From assembly GCA_015066715.1 (NCBI GenBank), contig SVNU01000006.1, positions 1 through 44,251 on the forward strand: a stretch of 44,251 nt of DNA. Reading direction: 5' to 3'. Under the pieces are notes generated by a model, which worked only from the letters and a program-made list of their open reading frames with translations, searched no databases and was not told the DNA's origin. Position numbers and translations under genes: made by a program. Shown here piece after piece: positions 18,861 to 25,822 of this stretch. This DNA comes from Ruminococcus sp. Its GTDB lineage: Bacteria > Bacillota > Clostridia > Oscillospirales > Ruminococcaceae. Every line of letters starts with the position of its first letter. The stretch's first letter is position 1.

Positions 18861-19964
18861 ATGCGTAAACGTAAAAAAAGAAACGGAAAAATCAAAAAAA
18901 TCATTCTGCTGACAGCCACTGTCTGCATTGTCAGTATATCTTTATACAAATTCTTTCCACAGATAAGCCGTGCTGCATTTATTTTCACAGGAAGCATTGA
19001 CTTTTCATCCGAACCTGACAATTATACAGGTGAAAACGATTCGGATTTCTTTAATATTTTTGCAGATTCAAAAGAAGCAAAGGCTGAAGAAAGCAGCAAT
19101 GAAATCGCAGTTTCGGCATCAGTCGATCCAGGGCCAAAGCCATACCCCGAAAAATGGCTCGAAGGTGAAGGAACAATAACTCCTGACACGTTTGAACGAT
19201 ACACAGGCGACAAATTCATAGGATTAAAAAAAGGCGGACAAATACAAAATGAAACCTCGGTTTTAAACTCCGTTCTTATAGAAGAAAGTCAGAATCCGCC
19301 GAATTTTACTATAGACGCCGATGAAACGCCGCAGGTTCTGATAATGCACACTCACACAACCGAAAGCTTTGAGCCTTATGAAAGAGAAAATTTCGACTCC
19401 TCATTTAACTATCGTACAACCGACCCCTCAAAAAATGTTGTTATGATTGGCGATAAAATCACTCAGGAGCTTGAGGATGCAGGAATAGGTGTAATTCATG
19501 ATACAACAATTCATGATTACCCGTCATATAACGGTTCATACGAAAGGAGTGCAGAAACGGTCAAAAAAATTCTAAAGGAAAATCCCACAATAAAGGTTGT
19601 TCTTGACATTCACAGGGATGCTATCGGCACAGGCGATAACATACTCCAGCCAACCGTAGAAATCAATGAAAAAAAAGCCGCACAGGTAATGATTATCTCC
19701 GGCTGTGATGATGGTACACTTGACATGCCCGACTATATAAAAAATTTCAGATTCGCATCCCATCTGCAGCAGCAGCTTTCATCAGATTATCCAGGTCTTA
19801 CTCGTCCCATACTTTTTGACTACAGAAAATATAATCAGGATCTCACAACAGGAAGTCTGCTCATAGAAGTAGGCACTCATGGAAATACACTTGAGCAGGT
19901 ATCCTATTCAGGAGAACTAATCGGAAAATCACTTGTAAAAGCATTGAAAGATTTAGAGGAATAA
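18861..19964 (+). CDS. spoIIP: Stage II sporulation protein P
   Basis: SpoIIP is the amidase/endopeptidase that, with SpoIID and SpoIIM, thins septal peptidoglycan so that the mother cell can engulf the forespore. The product has an N-terminal membrane helix (about residues 15-33) after a highly basic start. A linker of about 110 residues precedes the catalytic domain. Diagnostic motifs are QVLIMHTHTTESFEPY (metal histidine and glutamate), VVLDIHRDAI and LLIEVGTHGNTLEQ. The ATG at 18861 is chosen because GGGG sits just before it; an in-frame GTG at 18849 is possible. The membrane-protein gene downstream begins after two bases. Together with its possible sigma-E promoter, it marks the organism as a spore former. 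Confidence 0.95.
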   Translation: MRKRKKRNGKIKKIILLTATVCIVSISLYKFFPQISRAAFIFTGSIDFSSEPDNYTGENDSDFFNIFADSKEAKAEESSNEIAVSASVDPGPKPYPEKWLEGEGTITPDTFERYTGDKFIGLKKGGQIQNETSVLNSVLIEESQNPPNFTIDADETPQVLIMHTHTTESFEPYERENFDSSFNYRTTDPSKNVVMIGDKITQELEDAGIGVIHDTTIHDYPSYNGSYERSAETVKKILKENPTIKVVLDIHRDAIGTGDNILQPTVEINEKKAAQVMIISGCDDGTLDMPDYIKNFRFASHLQQQLSSDYPGLTRPILFDYRKYNQDLTTGSLLIEVGTHGNTLEQVSYSGELIGKSLVKALKDLEE

Positions 19965-19966
19965 AA

Positions 19967-20290
19967 ATGGAAAGAAAACGAAAAATCCGCAGAGCATTTA
20001 TATTAACAGCTGCTATTTATGTAATAATCAATATTTTTATATTCGGCCTTATGAGGGCATATATAAATACCAATAATATTATAAGCCGCAATCAACTTGT
20101 TATGGCATCTGTATCAGAAAACAGAGATAAAAAAACAATAAATATTCTTGGAAAAAACTTTGAAATTGATAAAAGCAATACTGCCGGAACACTTGCAAAG
20201 CTCTGCACCTATACAGTTATGTCCGATAAGCTTCGGATATGTACTGATATAATTTTAAAAAGCAAGGAATTTATTCTTGATTATTTTTAA
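19967..20290 (+). CDS. Small membrane protein downstream of spoIIP
   Basis: The 107-residue product has a basic N-terminus, one membrane helix (about residues 10-32, FILTAAIYVIINIFIFGLM) and a small outer domain of about 70 residues. I do not recognise a family. It begins 2 bases after the spoIIP stop, and its ribosome site AGAGGAATAAAA lies in the end of that gene, so the two are co-expressed. By position it is probably made during sporulation. It ends 46 bases before the tRNA gene. Confidence 0.75.
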   Translation: MERKRKIRRAFILTAAIYVIINIFIFGLMRAYINTNNIISRNQLVMASVSENRDKKTINILGKNFEIDKSNTAGTLAKLCTYTVMSDKLRICTDIILKSKEFILDYF

Positions 20291-20335
20291 CACTTGCAAA
20301 ATCATAAAAAATATGATATAATATATTTTATAAGA

Positions 20336-20410
20336 GTGCCTGTAGCTCAGCGGATAGAGCATTGGCCTCCGACGCCATGTGCGATGGTTCGATTCCATTC
20401 AGGCACTCCA
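20336..20410 (+). tRNA. tRNA-Arg (anticodon CCG)
   Basis: The full cloverleaf can be drawn. The acceptor stem is GTGCCTG/CAGGCAC, the D arm begins TAGCTC, the anticodon loop CTCCGAC gives anticodon CCG (codon CGG), the T arm is GATGG-TTCGATT-CCATT, and CCA is encoded at 20408-20410. The discriminator base is T, and the outermost anticodon-stem pair is a T-T mismatch. A strong terminator follows. Confidence 0.95.
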
Positions 20411-20412
20411 GC

Positions 20413-20655
20413 CGGGTGACCCCGGAGGACAAATCGCTTCTCACTTTGTGGGGAGCGATTTTTCTTTTTGTCACGACCATAAAATAAACTTCGCGATGTT
20501 TAGTAACATTTACAACTGAAGTAAATCGCGGTGTGGGTCCAGCGTCACGCTGGTTTTGGCTCGACCGCTTACTTTTCATCTATTTCATAGTGATATGACA
20601 GGTGCGTGACCGCACGGGACAGATCGCTTCTCACTTTGTGGGGAGCGATTTTCTT
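20413..20655 (+). repeat. Direct duplication of the tRNA-terminator region
   Basis: The block 20413-20465 is repeated at 20603-20655. Each copy has a small GTGACC-centred palindrome, then GGACA, then the same hairpin (27 identical bases starting ATCGCTTCTCAC). Only the first copy has a tRNA in front of it. Between them is a palindrome (20535-20554) shared with 5171-5190. This looks like a duplication or insertion at the 3' side of a tRNA gene, a common integration point. Confidence 0.6.
20433..20465 (+). terminator. tRNA-Arg terminator
   Basis: ATCGCTTCTCAC pairs with GTGGGGAGCGAT across a TTT loop, with a TTTTTCTTTTT tail. The same hairpin is found again at 20623-20655 with a shorter T tract. 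Confidence 0.85.
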
Positions 20656-20747
20656 TAGTCTTCCTCCGTGTGGAGGGTGACTTAAATCACTCCTTTTAGA
20701 AAATGTTCCACGTGATTTCAATCCACACCCTCCGTGTGGAGGGTGAC
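20649..20747 (-). CRISPR. One-spacer type I-C-like CRISPR remnant
   Basis: A full 33-base repeat lies at 20715-20747. On the minus strand it begins GTCACCCTCC, contains an 8-base inverted repeat (CACCCTCC/GGAGGGTG), and ends GTGGATTGAAAT, the classical end of type I-C repeats. A second repeat at 20649-20681 is identical for its first 19 bases and degenerate for the remaining 14, as expected of the last repeat at the trailer end. Between them is a 33-base spacer (20682-20714), the normal length for this type. The leader should therefore lie to the right (20748 onward). No cas gene is present in the window. Confidence 0.65.
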
Positions 20748-21267
20748 TAAATCTATAATCGGAGACACAAGCTGCCCGACTGACTTATGACAAGATTTTC
20801 TCCATCAAGAGACAGATACCTGTCGGGATTGTTTACATATACAGCATTATTATTGTCAATAACCCGAAACAGCTGTCATACACGTATCAGCTGGCTGAAA
20901 CTAAGGTCGAGTCAACAATCATTAAAACTATCTCATAATATTAATTCATTGTTTTCAGAATACAATATAAAAAATGATTTCTTTGTATGAGTATTACTTG
21001 AGTGCTGCCTATCATTTTCAGCATATCCTACAATTTCTATAAAAGAATGAGCCCGGTTCAATACCGAGCTCATTTTCATTCATTTTAAGGCAATACCGCA
21101 CAAAGATTACACGGAAGATGCGCAGTCAGATTTTTCATTTTGCAAGACTTCAAGTGATTTATTATTCTGATTTTTGTTCATTGCGACGATTTTATATATT
21201 ACTGCCTGCTTTTGCTTGGCACTAACCAGAACTGTGGACTGTTTGACGCTTACATACTATTTATTCA
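20748..21267. other. Gap beside the CRISPR remnant with decayed coding traces
   Basis: No complete gene is seen. The plus-strand frame from 20759 to about 20938 (SETQAARLTYDKIF..., ending TIIKTIS) has protein-like composition but no start. On the minus strand an open stretch around 21107-21250 (including VLVSAKQKQAVIYKIVAMNK) also looks like a gene end. A hairpin with stem GAGCCCGG/ACCGAGCTC lies at about 21047-21074. I could not assign either trace to a family. A small CRISPR leader may be hidden in the first hundred bases. Confidence 0.35.
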
Positions 21268-21930
21268 CTATGGTCTTCCACCTTGACAGTTTGGACATTT
21301 TCTATCCCATATATCTGTGCCGTTAGCATAATACCTATTTCCACAATCCAGACATTCCATATCATAAAAATACTGGTTATTATCTGTGCCGGGTTTATCT
21401 GCCTTCCCTAAATTCTTTTGATTATTTTTATTTATATATCCGACATCTGTTGATTTTAACAGCCTTATTTTTTTATCATTACTGTTCATAGCATCCTCCT
21501 TATTGACTGCTTCTTTTTTTACTCTGTTAACACTAACTTTTAATCCCATCTTAGACAGAGCATTTTGAAATTCAGATAATTTATCATTTGTGAATTGAGG
21601 AGCAGAAGCAAATGTAATTGTTCTGTTCTTATGGTCGACTTCAACGTTCGTAGCTCCGGCATCTTTAACCATATTTTCCAACACTTTTATGCCACGTCTC
21701 ATATTATACCATTTCTTGAATATATTCAGAAAACGTGCTGCCACTATGATAATGAGAGTAATCACTACGCCTGTGATAATACTATACCAGTATTTCAAAA
21801 GAAATAATAATCCTATTCCGAATAAAAGAACATATGCGACACATTCATGTTCGTATCTGGCTTTATTGTTTTGCCACTGCTTATAATGTTCATATGATCT
21901 TTCTCTTTCTTTATCCGTCATAGAATCCAC
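21268..21930 (-). CDS. Membrane protein with C-terminal zinc ribbon
   Basis: The 220-residue product starts with a charged helix (DKERERSYEHYKQWQ). It has two membrane helices (about residues 31-45 and 49-68), a small alpha/beta domain of about 60 residues that resembles a heavy-metal or BON-like fold in layout only, and a linker rich in Asn and Lys. It ends in a four-cysteine zinc ribbon (CLDCGNRYYANG...KCPNC). I do not recognise a named family. Proteins with two helices plus a zinc ribbon are often membrane sensors or scaffolds, but no function can be given. The gene stands alone. Confidence 0.75.
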   Translation of the reverse strand: MDSMTDKERERSYEHYKQWQNNKARYEHECVAYVLLFGIGLLFLLKYWYSIITGVVITLIIIVAARFLNIFKKWYNMRRGIKVLENMVKDAGATNVEVDHKNRTITFASAPQFTNDKLSEFQNALSKMGLKVSVNRVKKEAVNKEDAMNSNDKKIRLLKSTDVGYINKNNQKNLGKADKPGTDNNQYFYDMECLDCGNRYYANGTDIWDRKCPNCQGGRP

Positions 21931-22201
21931 CTCTGATAATATCTGTTTTACATATTAATGTGTTAAAAAGACACAGACACTCCTTGTCGGCTGATTTAAG
22001 TCCGGTATGGCTTCCCGTGCATTCCATATCTTATTATTAATTATAACAATCGTATAAGAAAAAGTCAAGAATTTTTCTTATAAAACAGTAAAATACACTT
22101 TTTAAGTCATATTTGCAACTCCGAGATAAATTATTTTCTTTCAAAAAGCTCCAAAGAAAAAGCCGCACCCAGAGTTTTCCAGGCACAGCTTATACAAGAT
22201 T

Positions 22202-22966
22202 TTATCTTTTTTTATAAATAACAAGTTCAGGATTCTTACCATTTTCTTCATAGGTACAGATAAGAATAAAGTCCATGCTTGCGGCTATGCCGAAGCATCT
22301 GTCTCCTCCGAATTCACTTTCAAGCTGATTTCCGAGATATGTAGCATTATCGTCCAAATACTTTACTGTATTTCCGTTCGGCAGAGTATATTCAAGATTG
22401 ATGTAACTGCCCACAAGTGCGTTGAGCTTTTCAAGCTTCGGCATACCTTCAATATTCAGTGCATTAATTTCCGAAATAAGAGTTTTTTTGAATTCATCAA
22501 AAGCTTCGTTACCGCCAAGTTCCTCATATCGCTTCCAGTAATCGAGCTTCGGAAGTACTTCCTTAAGATATAAACGTACCTCTTCTTCCGTGTGTTCTTC
22601 ACTGACCATGTTCTTAACGCATACGTCAATCAAATCGTCCATATCACTGTACATGTATTGCCCATCTGCATAACACCATTTACAGTAATGCTCATTGAAT
22701 ATGCCATCCTTTTCCTTACTTATAACAGAATCCTCAAGAGGCATTCCGCAGCATTGACAGATAAGCTGTCTCGGAGAGCCTAAAAGAGTATTTATTGAAA
22801 CATCAAACAGCTTTGACAGCAGTTTGAGTGTTTCTGTGTTCGGAACAGTTTCACCGTTTTCCCAGCGTGATACTGCCTGACGTGTTACAAAAATCTTCTC
22901 TGCAAGCTCATCCTGTGATAATCCTTTTTTCGTTCTGAGTTCAAATATAATTTCTTTTGTTTCCAT
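22202..22966 (-). CDS. XRE-family regulator with zinc-ribbon domain
   Basis: The 254-residue protein has an N-terminal helix-turn-helix of the Cro/CI (XRE) type, residues about 5-60, with LSQDELAEKIFVTRQAVSRWE. This is followed by a putative zinc ribbon (ICQCCGMPLEDS... HYCKWCYADGQ, four cysteines), a helical segment (KEVLPKLDYWKRYEELGG) and a C-terminal beta-rich domain of about 90 residues. The first three parts are a recurrent arrangement in clostridial regulators. It probably binds DNA and responds to an unknown ligand through its C-terminal part. It has its own promoter and no partner gene on either side. Confidence 0.85.
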   Translation of the reverse strand: METKEIIFELRTKKGLSQDELAEKIFVTRQAVSRWENGETVPNTETLKLLSKLFDVSINTLLGSPRQLICQCCGMPLEDSVISKEKDGIFNEHYCKWCYADGQYMYSDMDDLIDVCVKNMVSEEHTEEEVRLYLKEVLPKLDYWKRYEELGGNEAFDEFKKTLISEINALNIEGMPKLEKLNALVGSYINLEYTLPNGNTVKYLDDNATYLGNQLESEFGGDRCFGIAASMDFILICTYEENGKNPELVIYKKR

Positions 22967-22985
22967 TGTTTTTCACCTCACTATT

Positions 22986-23014
22986 ATTATAACATACAGC
23001 CGGTTTTCAATCAA
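22986..23014 (-). promoter_or_regulatory. Promoter of the XRE regulator
   Basis: Read leftward, TTGATT (23014-23009) is followed after 17 bases by TATAAT (22991-22986), 20 bases before the ATG at 22966. Confidence 0.65.
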
Positions 23015-23031
23015 GCAACCCGCTGTTGCTG

Positions 23032-24000
23032 TCAACAAAAAGTAATCACCCTGTATTTTCTTTTAAACCTTTTATTTTCCGTCACAAGAATCTGCACCTT
23101 GAATTCCATACTGTCACTCATATGTGCAAAAGGTTCTTCCTTATATACACTCACAACAGAGCTGCTGTTTTTATATTTTTCAGCTTCCGAAAGGGCAGCC
23201 TGATAAATACGGTTATACTCCCCTGCTTTATCGCCGTAATTCCTGTCCGGATATACAGAAGCCGCTGTCTTTATTTTACGGATTATCAGATTTACAATTT
23301 CACTATGCTTTGGTTTTGTCAGCAGCTTTGCAATTACCTTTTCAGTATGACTGTTTATACCACGCTTTTTAATGTAGTTATATAAGGCTTTATCTCCTGC
23401 TTCAAAAGTAAGCTTCATAAAAATTTCAGCTGACTTCTCTGTTGTAAACTCAACATAATCACTGTTGCTCATATACTTTTCAGGCACGCTGTTAAAGTAT
23501 CTCAAAGGCTTGAACTGCGAAAGCTCTGCAAGTTCGGTTTCCTGCTCTGTGCAGTAGCCCGTTAGACATTTGTACTTGTCATTTATTATCCCAAGCCAGT
23601 AGTCAATAAGTCTTAAATCACAGTATCCATAAACCCAGAAATGTCCCGTATTTCCGTAATTGTAGGAATAAGCCGAAACTCTCACATCTGTAAAAGTCAC
23701 CGTAAAAACATTTTCATTGCCCTGATGAAAGACAAGCAGAAATCTGTCCCCATATTTTTCAACCGAAACGTCTGTATAACCGTCATAATCGGTGAGACAT
23801 TCACCCTTTATTTCAGAATCTGCAAATTCAAGAAAGCTCTCAACACAGTCATTGGCAAGATATATAATTTTAAAATCACTTTCATCTGTAATAAATTCTA
23901 TACACTGCTCCTCAAGAAGTTTTGCAAGATTTAAAAGCTCCAAAGGCATATCCTCTGTAAGTCCCGGAAGATACTGTCGTAAATTATTTATGTCATTCAT
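23032..24000 (-). CDS. Uncharacterised protein, probably DUF3878 family
   Basis: The 322-residue soluble protein has no signal peptide or membrane helix. The sequence ESFLEFADSEIKGECLTDYDGYTDVSVE split across residues 54-82, the GHFWVYGYCDLRLIDYWLGI segment and a C-terminal EEPFAHMSDSMEFKVQILV stretch recall the clostridial DUF3878 family, assigned from memory and not by search. No catalytic motif is visible. It has a good promoter and is monocistronic. Downstream is the divergent-looking small gap before the XRE gene, which carries its own promoter. Confidence 0.7.
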   Translation of the reverse strand: MNDINNLRQYLPGLTEDMPLELLNLAKLLEEQCIEFITDESDFKIIYLANDCVESFLEFADSEIKGECLTDYDGYTDVSVEKYGDRFLLVFHQGNENVFTVTFTDVRVSAYSYNYGNTGHFWVYGYCDLRLIDYWLGIINDKYKCLTGYCTEQETELAELSQFKPLRYFNSVPEKYMSNSDYVEFTTEKSAEIFMKLTFEAGDKALYNYIKKRGINSHTEKVIAKLLTKPKHSEIVNLIIRKIKTAASVYPDRNYGDKAGEYNRIYQAALSEAEKYKNSSSVVSVYKEEPFAHMSDSMEFKVQILVTENKRFKRKYRVITFC

Positions 24001-24030
24001 AATATTCTCTTTTCTTTTTCTGATGATTTT

Positions 24031-24059
24031 ATTATATCATAAATCATCTGAAATTCCAA
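24031..24059 (-). promoter_or_regulatory. Promoter of the 23032-24000 gene
   Basis: Read leftward, TTGGAA (24059-24054) is followed after 17 bases by TATAAT (24036-24031), 31 bases before the start codon. Confidence 0.6.
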
Positions 24060-24111
24060 TAACCAATTATAAATTTAAAATCTTTTGTTATCTTAAAATC
24101 GCTATAATGTT

Positions 24112-24315
24112 GATGATATAGCAATATACAATCCTCGTTCTGTTGTAGAAGCCTGTCGGAGAAAGAGATTTACAAATTACTGGTCACAGACAGCAACATA
24201 TAATGCACTTAAAACCCCTATAAATCTTAATTTTGATGGTCATAAAGAATTAATTATAAAACCAATCCCGATAATGATTATAAAAAGCATACATGTAAGA
24301 TTGAACGAATTGTGA
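24112..24315 (+). pseudogene. Fragment of an AAA-ATPase-like/PD-(D/E)XK (DUF1703-type) gene
   Basis: In frame from 24112 to a TGA at 24313-24315 the sequence encodes DDIAIYNPRSVVEACRRKR, FTNYWSQTATYNALKTPI, and NLNFDGHKELIIK. This closely resembles the middle of the large family of AAA-ATPase-like proteins with a C-terminal nuclease fold. In that family IYNPWS, FxNYW and NFDG occur in this order. Both flanks are missing and there is no start codon, so it is a relic. These genes occur in many copies in gut anaerobes and decay often. The remainder of the gap to 24515 contains only two terminators. Confidence 0.65.
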
Positions 24316-24437
24316 GGTAAGTTAAAGTATGTTTATGAAATTTTATGCGTAGCAGGCAAAAACCACCTCAACCCACGCAGATACGCATTTGGGAATTATC
24401 AAAGAGATAATTTCTTACAAGTCATATATCTATTCAA

Positions 24438-24467
24438 ATCCCGAAACTACGTCGTTTCGGGATTTTT
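24438..24467 (+). terminator. Rightward terminator
   Basis: ATCCCGAAAC pairs with GTTTCGGGAT and is followed by TTTTT. It may have served the decayed gene before it. Confidence 0.7.
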
Positions 24468-24479
24468 CTATGCAAAAAA

Positions 24480-24509
24480 TTATCAGGCTGATAAAAACAG
24501 CCTGATAAT
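24480..24509 (-). terminator. Leftward terminator of the 25137-24516 unit
   Basis: TTATCAGGCTG pairs with CAGCCTGATAA. Read leftward the stem is followed by TTTTTTGC. It begins 6 bases after the stop codon at 24516. Confidence 0.75.
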
Positions 24510-24515
24510 TAAAAA

Positions 24516-24896
24516 TCAATCATGAAAAAATAAGGTTGCCATGTGTTCCAATCCATATTCTGAAAGTAATCTTTTTATGCTTTTTTCAGCATCTCTACGA
24601 CTATAATGATTAATTTCCAAATATTCATCATCTTTTTCATTAATATGCGAATACAAAACCAATCCGGCCAAAAGGTTGTCCATAGTTTTGTTTTGTATCA
24701 ACGAAAAGAGCATTTCTTCTGCTTCAGCAATGTTTCCAATGTCTATATTTTTCAACATGTCATCAGCTATCTGTCTTGTTTCTGCATCTTTTATATATTC
24801 TGTTGATGGAGACGGACTATCAATTTTAAATATTAATTTCATTAATACTTGTATTATCTGATGTATTTGTCTCATGATATAGTCTTGTTCAAACAT
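24516..24896 (-). CDS. Uncharacterised protein, probably DUF6483-like
   Basis: The 126-residue protein begins MFEQDYIMRQIHQIIQVLMK, an opening I associate with the DUF6483 family of clostridia; this is from memory. It is mainly helical, with a repeat-like region (ETRQIADDMLKNIDIGNIAEAEEMLF) that could form two antiparallel helices as in TPR-like folds. No catalytic residues are evident. Its ribosome site, AAAGGAGG, is partly buried in a 12-base-pair hairpin just before the start. It follows the 66-residue membrane gene by 40 bases and probably shares its promoter. Confidence 0.7.
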   Translation of the reverse strand: MFEQDYIMRQIHQIIQVLMKLIFKIDSPSPSTEYIKDAETRQIADDMLKNIDIGNIAEAEEMLFSLIQNKTMDNLLAGLVLYSHINEKDDEYLEINHYSRRDAEKSIKRLLSEYGLEHMATLFFHD

Positions 24897-24902
24897 GGTA
24901 AT

Positions 24903-24934
24903 CCTCCTTTCTGTAAAGAGTATTTACAGAAAGG
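24903..24934 (-). promoter_or_regulatory. Hairpin covering the ribosome site of the 24516-24896 gene
   Basis: In the leftward transcript CCTTTCTGTAAA (24934-24923) pairs perfectly with TTTACAGAAAGG (24917-24906) across a 5-base loop. The second arm contains the AAAGG part of the ribosome site AAAGGAGG (24910-24903), six bases before the ATG. Folding would block translation of the second gene. Confidence 0.55.
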
Positions 24935-24936
24935 AC

Positions 24937-25137
24937 TTAATTGTTCATTCGTACTTTGTTATCAATGGAGCTATTTCTTTTTATGCCCATATCCAAAGCG
25001 TTTTTGCAAATACAAAAGGTATTATATAATGGCAGACTAAGAATAAAACATTCTATCTGGACTACCATTAATTTTACGCATAGAATAACAGGTAAAAGCA
25101 ACCACCTTAATAACACAATTTTTTTAATTATATTCAT
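24937..25137 (-). CDS. Small hydrophobic protein (66 residues)
   Basis: The product begins MNIIKKIVLLRWLLLPVILC and has one or two membrane helices (residues about 7-24 and 28-44). It then has a short polar tail with three further cysteines. No family is recognised. I chose the ATG at 25137 because AGGAA precedes it and a perfect-consensus promoter lies 32-60 bases upstream; the longer open frame has no usable start. The strong promoter is the main reason to think it is a real gene. It lies upstream of the DUF6483-like gene in the same direction. Confidence 0.5.
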   Translation of the reverse strand: MNIIKKIVLLRWLLLPVILCVKLMVVQIECFILSLPLYNTFCICKNALDMGIKRNSSIDNKVRMNN

Positions 25138-25168
25138 AAAAACTGTTCCTGAATTTATATTTTTTATA

Positions 25169-25197
25169 ATTATAGTCGATAAACGAAAAAATGTCAA
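25169..25197 (-). promoter_or_regulatory. Consensus sigma-A promoter, leftward
   Basis: Read leftward, TTGACA (25197-25192) is followed by exactly 17 bases and TATAAT (25174-25169): a perfect match in both boxes and in spacing. Confidence 0.8.
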
Positions 25198-25287
25198 TAG
25201 TTTATGGGATGAATTTTATCTTCTGTACCTATAAGAAAAACAGGCTGATAAAGTCCGAATAAAAAAGGAACTAAATGTACAAAAGTC

Positions 25288-25316
25288 TTGACAAAAATTT
25301 AAATATATTGTATTAT
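25288..25316 (+). promoter_or_regulatory. Promoter of the ComFB-like gene
   Basis: TTGACA (25288-25293) and TATTAT (25311-25316) are 17 bases apart, 40 bases upstream of the ATG at 25356. With the leftward promoter at 25169-25197 this makes a compact divergent promoter region. Confidence 0.75.
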
Positions 25317-25355
25317 ATTATTATATACAATAATTTTAGGAAGGAATAAAATAAT

Positions 25356-25628
25356 ATGGCTCTTTTTAACATAATGGAAGGATTTGTAGAAGAAGCAATT
25401 GACGCTCTTATTAAAGAAAATGATTGCTGTAGTTGTTATAAATGTCGTGAAGATATTAAATGTATTGCTCTCAATTCGCTGCCGGCAAAATATGTAAGCA
25501 CCAGAAAAGGAGAATTGTTTTCAAAGTTAGAGCAGGAAGCCAAATTACAGCATATGATTGATGTAAATATTGCTTGCATGAACGCAATCAAACTTGTAAA
25601 AAATCAACCGCATCATGATGATGAATAA
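25356..25628 (+). CDS. ComFB-like late competence protein
   Basis: The 90-residue protein matches the ComFB family. It has an N-terminal helix (NIMEGFVEEAIDALI), paired cysteines CCSCYKC followed by DIKCIALNSLPAKYVSTRKGE, the family core. ComFB is encoded inside the comF operon of Bacillus and its role there is not settled; related proteins in cyanobacteria bind cyclic dinucleotides. Here it stands alone with a strong promoter, AGGAAGG ribosome site and terminator, far from any comF helicase gene in this window. The C-terminus ends in a His/Asp-rich tail (HHDDE). Confidence 0.85.
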   Translation: MALFNIMEGFVEEAIDALIKENDCCSCYKCREDIKCIALNSLPAKYVSTRKGELFSKLEQEAKLQHMIDVNIACMNAIKLVKNQPHHDDE

Positions 25629-25690
25629 GATTACACTGATATTGCGTTTCTGCCACGTCCTATAGAAAGAATTGTCAAATAAAGTTCGTA

Positions 25691-25721
25691 TTACCCCCGA
25701 AACTGTATTGTTTTGGGGGTA
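25691..25721 (+). terminator. Terminator of the ComFB-like gene
   Basis: TACCCCCGAAAC pairs with GTTTTGGGGGTA (one G-T pair) and is followed by TTGTTA. Confidence 0.65.
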
Positions 25722-25759
25722 TTGTTATGGAACCTTGAAAATACGGTATCCTTCAATTA

Positions 25760-25788
25760 TTGAAACAAACCCGAATTTATGTTATAAT
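25760..25788 (+). promoter_or_regulatory. Promoter of the response regulator gene
   Basis: TTGAAA (25760-25765) and TATAAT (25783-25788) are 17 bases apart, 35 bases upstream of the ATG at 25823. Confidence 0.75.
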
Positions 25789-25822
25789 ACATGTAATATA
25801 GCTTTGTTGGAGGTGTGGCGTT

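Noticed and set aside
20787-20990. 67-codon plus-strand frame after the CRISPR remnant.
   Set aside because: The composition is poor and another phase of the same stretch looks more protein-like; neither has a ribosome site.
21081-21110. GGCAATACCGCACAAAG as a possible insertion sequence end.
   Set aside because: I see no matching inverted end or transposase within the window, so there is no support beyond a vague resemblance.
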